The notes beneath the pieces are model-generated. The model saw only the letters and a program-made list of their open reading frames with translations, had not been told where the DNA came from and did not search any database. A stretch of DNA of 64,000 nucleotides from Aphidius gifuensis (lineage: Eukaryota > Arthropoda > Insecta > Hymenoptera > Braconidae), in assembly GCF_014905175.1 (NCBI RefSeq), contig NC_057788.1, forward strand, positions 6,696,001 to 6,760,000, read 5' to 3'. Positions 58,101-64,000 of the stretch are shown in pieces. Position 1 is the first letter of the stretch. Every line of letters begins with the position of its first letter. Position numbers and translations under genes: made by a program.

Positions 58101-61100
58101 CCTTCATGCCTGTCACATACCTCATCACAATATTAAAATATTTATCTTCAACAAATCATATAAATTAATTAGCCAACAAGCATATCTTAATATTATATAC
58201 GCATTTATATATATTTTTATTAGATATTTTTTAAGAAAATAAAATATCATTTTGACCTGTTAATTTCTTGATCAATTATTGCTAAAATTTATTTATTGTC
58301 GCGTGTTGTGTTGGTCATTAATTGTTGAAAATTTTAATGCATTAAACAACAATATAAATGGTACAAAATGATATTAATAAAATGGCAAATTAGTCTTACC
58401 TTGACTCTGAGTGAAGACTCTTAACAAAGCCCTAGACTCTGATGATTTTCATGATGAAGAATTCAGTCTACAGCTCATGACAATCTGTAAAAAAATTTAA
58501 ACAAAATATAATATTAATTATTAATTCAATTTAATAATATGGAACTTGAAAGTTGTCATAAAATAAATAAAAATAGTAAATTAAATTTTATTTAAAATAT
58601 ATATTTCTGATTATGTCACAATCCAAAGTCAATTTTCAATTTTATCATATAGCTACTGTACTTGAATGATTTTGATTATCCATACATGGTAAAATGTAAA
58701 ATACAAAATAATAATATACCACTTTGCACGATGATATTTTTTTAAACTGATACTTGTAATATCTTAACAGTATATATAAACATATGCAGCTAAATAAATG
58801 CATGTTAATACAGACAAATTGTAATCCAGCTGAGAGAACAAATGTATGTCGATTAATTTGAAGATGATCCTTGTCAAAATATATAGGCATTTGTGAATAT
58901 CCAGAAGGCTAATCTTGACTAATAACTGTCGCAGTTGCTTCTGTATGTAGGTGTTGCATTCAAAATAAATACATGCATATGTTAATATCATGTATAAAGT
59001 TTGTTATCTTATCCATGATCGGCCACAAGTTGCCGAAGATGCCATGAAGGTAATGCTTCTGGGAACGAGGTAACATTGCGAATATTGCAAATTTGCAAGC
59101 TATTTATTAAAGAGGTTACGATGAAACAGTTTTCATATACAAAATCAATTCAATATCTTGTCATTTGTGTTGAAAAAATTTAAAAAATAAAAAAAAAGAA
59201 AATAAACAAGTATCATGTTTATTTCATTTTTATATATTATTATTATTTTTATTTTATGTATAGTCAATTTGTTGATAATATAATGGCTTAAAGGTAAATG
59301 AAAATAAAAAAATATATTTAATATTTTTTATAAAGATTTATATCTGTTGAATGTACTATTGAAAATGATTTTGAAAATCTATGAACATGATGTTGATTGG
59401 CCTCACCTATAGGAATTTATATTTTATATATGACGTGTGTTTGGCGCGTTCTAAATTTTAAGATTGGACACTTAACTGTGAAGTGAAGTGTTAGTGAATC
59501 TTCTGAATCGATGAGAATAATATTTTATTCAACTACGTGATCGATTGTAGCTATGAATGACACTGCACTGTGAGGACCATCAATTTAAACCAGTCGGATT
59601 GTAACGAAAAAAATAAAATAAAATGATATAAAAAAACCTGGATGAGATATAATGCAATTTTATCAAATAATATATATATACGGTATATTGACGATGAAGG
59701 CGTTCAGTGCGAGCAATCAGTAAGTCTAAACTGCTGTATGCGATTTCTTGATATTCCATGACGCCATATTGTTACGTGATGGTCGTTTGTCTATATAAAA
59801 TTTTTTTTCTATTTATTTTTTCCATCAATTTACATTTCATTTCAACTTTTGCAATTTGACTTGTTTCATGTAAATCATTGGTAGATGTCGTCCGCACGTA
59901 CCATCCTAAACATTCCATTTGAATTTATAAAAAAAAAAAAAAAAATAATAAAAGTATCAGATGATCGATGTCAAGAATATCTTGGTGTCTTGTTATTCAA
60001 CAAAAATATATATACGGAAAATAAATATATATTTTTTAAAATAAAAAAAAAATAAATAATAAATAAAAATATATTTACTTGTATTAAGTATGTATATGAA
60101 AAGGTTTATTATTATATGAAGAATTCAAGATTTTGTCCCTCGAACGCCTTTTTGTAGTTACTTTTCAAAGAGACAGGTTTACCAAGCCATTCCCATGTTA
60201 ATCCTCGATTATGTTTAATATATGAATGCGCATTTTAAGTTTGCATAGAAACTAAGGCATTACATATACAGACCACCAACGTTGAAAATTGTCGTTATAA
60301 TACTATCTCACCATTTGTTGGAATGACACCTCATGCGTAAGAGGTGTATCATCGATATAATCATTCGTTTTACGATATTTTTATATATTTTTCATTTTAT
60401 ATATATTCATTTTTTTTATACTCATTTAATATATTTTATACTTGCTTAAATATTCTTCAACTTAATATCATCTGATTTCAATTTGTACCTTTTTTTTTTT
60501 ATCCTCTTGATACATTATTATTTATTAACATAAAAATTTATTATTTTACTTGCAAAATTATGTATTTATAATATACTGTTAAAATTTAATTTTTTTAAAT
60601 AAAAAAAAATATTAATATTTCGTATTTAATAATATCGAGTAATGCGCGCGTTAAATGTGCTAAGGAATGCTAAAAAAAAAAAGGTGTCTTTTAAAAAATT
60701 TTACGAAACAAAAAAAAATATCTTGAGATAAAAATAAAGTAGCGAAAAAAAAAGCTTTTATTTTTTAGTTTAATATGTAAATAATGGAAAAAAAAAAATT
60801 AAAATAAAGCAGTTTAAAAAATAAATAAAACAATGATAATGAGATGAAAATAACAAAATTTGAATGAATCTTTGGGTCTAAGTGATGATGGCATTGAGCA
60901 CGACCCCCTTGCTAATTTTCCGACATAAAACGACGGGGATTTAACAAATAATAACGGATAGATTATTAGTAAGTTTAAAAAATGATAAATAAAAAATATA
61001 TATACATAGGTGTAAAGTGGGGCTGAATATGAGTGAGGGACATGTCGACTGCTGTGAATGCAAATTTTCTTGTTGTATATGTATTTATATAAACGATAAT

Positions 61101-64000
61101 TCATTTTACCAACGCGAAATTTTAACGACTTAAAATTTAAAACTGCTACATTCATATAATATACATATTTTTTTTCATAAAGATAAATAAATAATTAAAT
61201 AAAATAAATAAAAATTTATGATACAATTATAAATAAAAGTAAAATATAATTTTTATTGATATAACGAAATGAAAAAAAAAAACAAAATTAATAATTTAAT
61301 CTGTTGAAATATATACTTTGATATTTATTAAATAATAATTAAATTTATATTTAAAAAATATTAAAAATCAAGATTATTATTCAGTGATAATTTGTTGAAA
61401 GTAATAAAGTCATGAGAAACACAACAAGTGGTTGCAAACAAGAGAATATTATATTTTCTTTAATTTAAAAAATGGGGGTGTATAAAAAGTAAAAAAAAAA
61501 TGAGAATTGTTATTGGCTAGATTGAGTGTATATATACAATTTACGCGTATGTGTTTATACGCAAGGGTCATAGTTCGTAGGTCGTGAATTAAATGAAAAT
61601 AAAAAAAAAAAAAAAAATTAGAAATGTATATAGAGAAATATTGCAAGTGGGGGACTAAATGGGCGTAACTCAGTTTTGATATAAACTCAAGCCTCCACCT
61701 CTATACCACTAGATTCACTATAAATGTACTATGTATTTCTCCAAGCTTTTTATTCACAATAATTCTTGTTACTTTGATCACCATCAAGTCTATAATATGC
61801 ACGCAAAAAAAAGAAATTTAATTCACAAGAAAATAATAAAAATAATAATTTCATTCTCAAATATATCTTGTACTTAAAATATACAATTTTTTTATTATTA
61901 TTATTTATAAAAAATAATAATAAATATAAAAATAAAAGGGATAAAAAATTTAAAAAAAAAAAAAAATCAACGGGTTTCTTCCATATTCTGGATATATATG
62001 CTGAAGTTGTTGGTGACTTCTCAGCAGGGAACAGATATACCCTGGTTCAACACAGATCAAATCGCGTATTCTCCTTGAATTTAACTCTCAGCATAGAAAG
62101 AAAAACGATGGATATAATATAATAAATAATAAATAAAAAATAGAATAAATAAAATGGTATCGCACACTGTGTAGACAGTGACTGTATTTTTTTTTTTTAT
62201 GTTGGACCACCTGAGGGGAATCTAGATGTCATGTTTTACAGTTTTCGTCGGCCTTCTAATTCTCAATTTTTTTTATATTATTATTTTTATATTTTTATCA
62301 ATATATTATTCAGATATGTAGATAAAAAAAAATTAAAAAACAATTTATATTAAAAATTTTTTAAACAAGACTTTTTCTATTGCAAAAAAATTCAGAGAAA
62401 ATTTGTGCAACATAAAAACCAACCCATCAATTCAAAAAAATTAATACAAGTTTATATAAATATTTACTTTGATTAATAATATATTTTTTTAAACAATATC
62501 TTACCACCGAGTTATCAGAATTAAAAAAATATCGTATAATATACACCATTTGTATAAAAAAATAATCAAGTTTTCACCACCTGCGGTGAGAAGAACGCTC
62601 GATGACGCAAAAAGACATAATGTTTTATCGCGTTATTTTCTCTTCAACACATAGAGTCTATATGTTCAATGGGGGTACATATTTCTATTTAAAATTTTTC
62701 ATACGGGACTTTATATACACCCGTCGTGTATAAAAACCCCCGTTGTGAAATTTTCTCATTGCCTCATAGTTCTCGCGAATTAATGAAGGGGTTGCTCAAG
62801 ACGACTTTAATTAACCACATTCACTGTAAATTTATTTATTATATTTTAAATAGCTGTAAAGACTTATAGTTTCATTTCATAAATAAATAATAATATTAAA
62901 TACATTAAACATATTTAAATTTAAAAAAAAAAAAAGGATTTTTTTTAACCCTTTTATAATTATTTATTGATTTATTTACTATGAAATATTATGAAATAAA
63001 CTATTAGTATATACAAATGAATTATGATAACTATATTTCATTAAATATATGTACAAGTCAGACATCTAATTATTGCTGTTGTCTATAGCATCATCAGGTA
63101 TATATTTTAACAGGTGTCGACATGTTGGCTTTCCAAGAATTTAGATATATATGTCAATTACAAAATGATAAACATTTTGAGTTCAAAGAAAAAAATATAA
63201 TCAGTTGGACAAAATATATTTGGGATTTTTTATATTATGTGGTTCATAATTCAATAGTCATTTCACAAGTTCTTTTCAAAGCGGTATACCGACTTTTAAG
63301 TATAAATTTTTCATTCATTTGAGAATTGGAAGCATATATATTTTGACGTGAAAATAGAATAGATATATATGCTGATGTTATATATTTGAACTGAAATGAT
63401 GATGATGATGATGACGATTAAAAGGGAGAGAGAAAATAAAAAAGAATTGACTGTATGTTTGCTATGTCATCATGTAAAATTGGAACGAATTTTGATCCAC
63501 AGTCAAAACTAACTGGCAAATATTTTTTAACACTTTCATCTTCACCGGCATTACATATATTCTCAATCATCTTTTGTGCATGCACAAATTATTTTGCACC
63601 AATATAATATATATAATTTATTTTAGATAAAAATCAATAAGATATAAATAATACAATAGATATTATTATATATTTTTTTTTTCAACCACTAATTTCTTTT
63701 TTTTTTTTTAAATATTAAAAATATAAATACCTGGTTTTGCGAAATAAGGTAATCCGAGCGCCATGTATAGTCACGTAGTGGAGTAACTAATTGCTGCAAT
63801 TGGATTGCGTGTCATTGATTGCCGCAATTCGGTCTATACTCTGCCTGAAAGAAAAAAAAAAAAATAACCAATGAAAAAATCTTCAGGAGCAAACGTAAAC
63901 GCTACAATTATTAATCGTTACATCGTTCTTCATCTAAAGGGTCCAAAGCCTCGTGAGAAATATAAACTTCTAATATTTATTTTTTTCATTTAAAATTATG
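55129..64000. other. gene-poor region with conserved-looking islands
   Basis: Nearly 9 kb lacks any coding gene I can support. Balanced islands stand at about 55480-55620, 56270-56420, 56560-56680, 56790-57080, 57150-57340, 57770-57900, 58890-59100, 59680-59920, 60120-60370, 61000-61130, 62560-62820 and 63730-63850. They are separated by homopolymer and AT tracts. A hairpin (ACACCTC, 8-base loop, GAGGTGT) is at 60326-60347, and a GAT trinucleotide run is near 63400. This may be distal regulatory DNA of the knirps-type gene or of a neighbour beyond the window. Confidence 0.4.
63750..63828. promoter_or_regulatory. TAATCC site plus paired ATTGCNGCAAT palindromes
   Basis: TAATCC at 63750-63755 is a Bicoid/Otd-type core. 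ATTGCTGCAAT at 63790-63800 and ATTGCCGCAAT at 63818-63828 are two near-identical 11-mers with mirrored half-sites 28 bases apart, like a bZIP or C/EBP-type site with one central base. The whole block is GC-rich for this genome. Confidence 0.35.

Noticed and set aside
1..64000. CRISPR arrays, bacterial operons, prophage or riboswitches
   Set aside because: The sequence is plainly eukaryotic, with spliced insect genes; no regularly spaced direct-repeat array is present.

Overview
This window looks like an insect nuclear genome, most likely a hymenopteran. It is extremely A+T-rich, with long homopolymer and AT microsatellite tracts, short GT-AG introns, A/T-ending codons and insect-type genes (a knirps-family receptor, dynactin p150/Glued, Nup133, RCC1L, CK1-alpha). 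The very low GC and a secreted single-exon leucine-rich-repeat protein would fit a braconid parasitoid wasp such as an aphidiine. That placement is inference, not a proven identification. All exon boundaries were read by hand from splice signals and reading-frame continuity.

Layout. 1-4.1 kb: no confident gene; a chain of splice-like signals on the minus strand at 2.3-3.3 kb may be a small or non-coding transcript. 4.1-7.6 kb (+): Nup133. 7.8-10.4 kb (-): a signal-peptide, VWA-like protein with a GPI-type tail, convergent with Nup133 and sharing overlapping poly(A) signals. 10.6-12.4 kb (-): RCC1L. 13.0-14.8 kb (+): a divergent serpin with a poly-Asp/Glu insertion and an odd reactive loop. 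15.7-16.5 kb: an 880-bp foldback (near-palindrome) element. 16.6-18.4 kb: a well-formed TATA + initiator promoter followed by no clear long gene but several different tandem repeats and hairpins. 19.0-20.3 kb (+): an unrecognised spliced gene. 20.8-26.5 kb (+): dynactin subunit 1 with small in-frame cassette-like exons.

30.8-42.4 kb (-): a tandem array of four casein kinase I alpha-type genes with the same five-exon structure. The first is the evident CK1-alpha orthologue, two are divergent but motif-intact, and the fourth has lost the glycine loop, the HRDxK lysine and the DFG aspartate while keeping an open reading frame, so it looks like a pseudokinase. The first two share a nearly identical intron, which points to gene conversion. 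This array is the most striking coding feature of the window.

46.4-49.2 kb (+): a knirps/eagle-type orphan receptor with a C4 DNA-binding domain, a knirps box and two CtBP-type motifs, surrounded by large non-coding flanks with islands of more complex sequence that look like developmental cis-regulatory DNA. 53.7-55.1 kb (+): a secreted leucine-rich-repeat protein. 55.1-64 kb: no supportable gene. The housekeeping genes do not form a pathway; their proximity is ordinary gene packing. The locally duplicated kinases and the odd serpin and LRR genes are the fast-evolving part.
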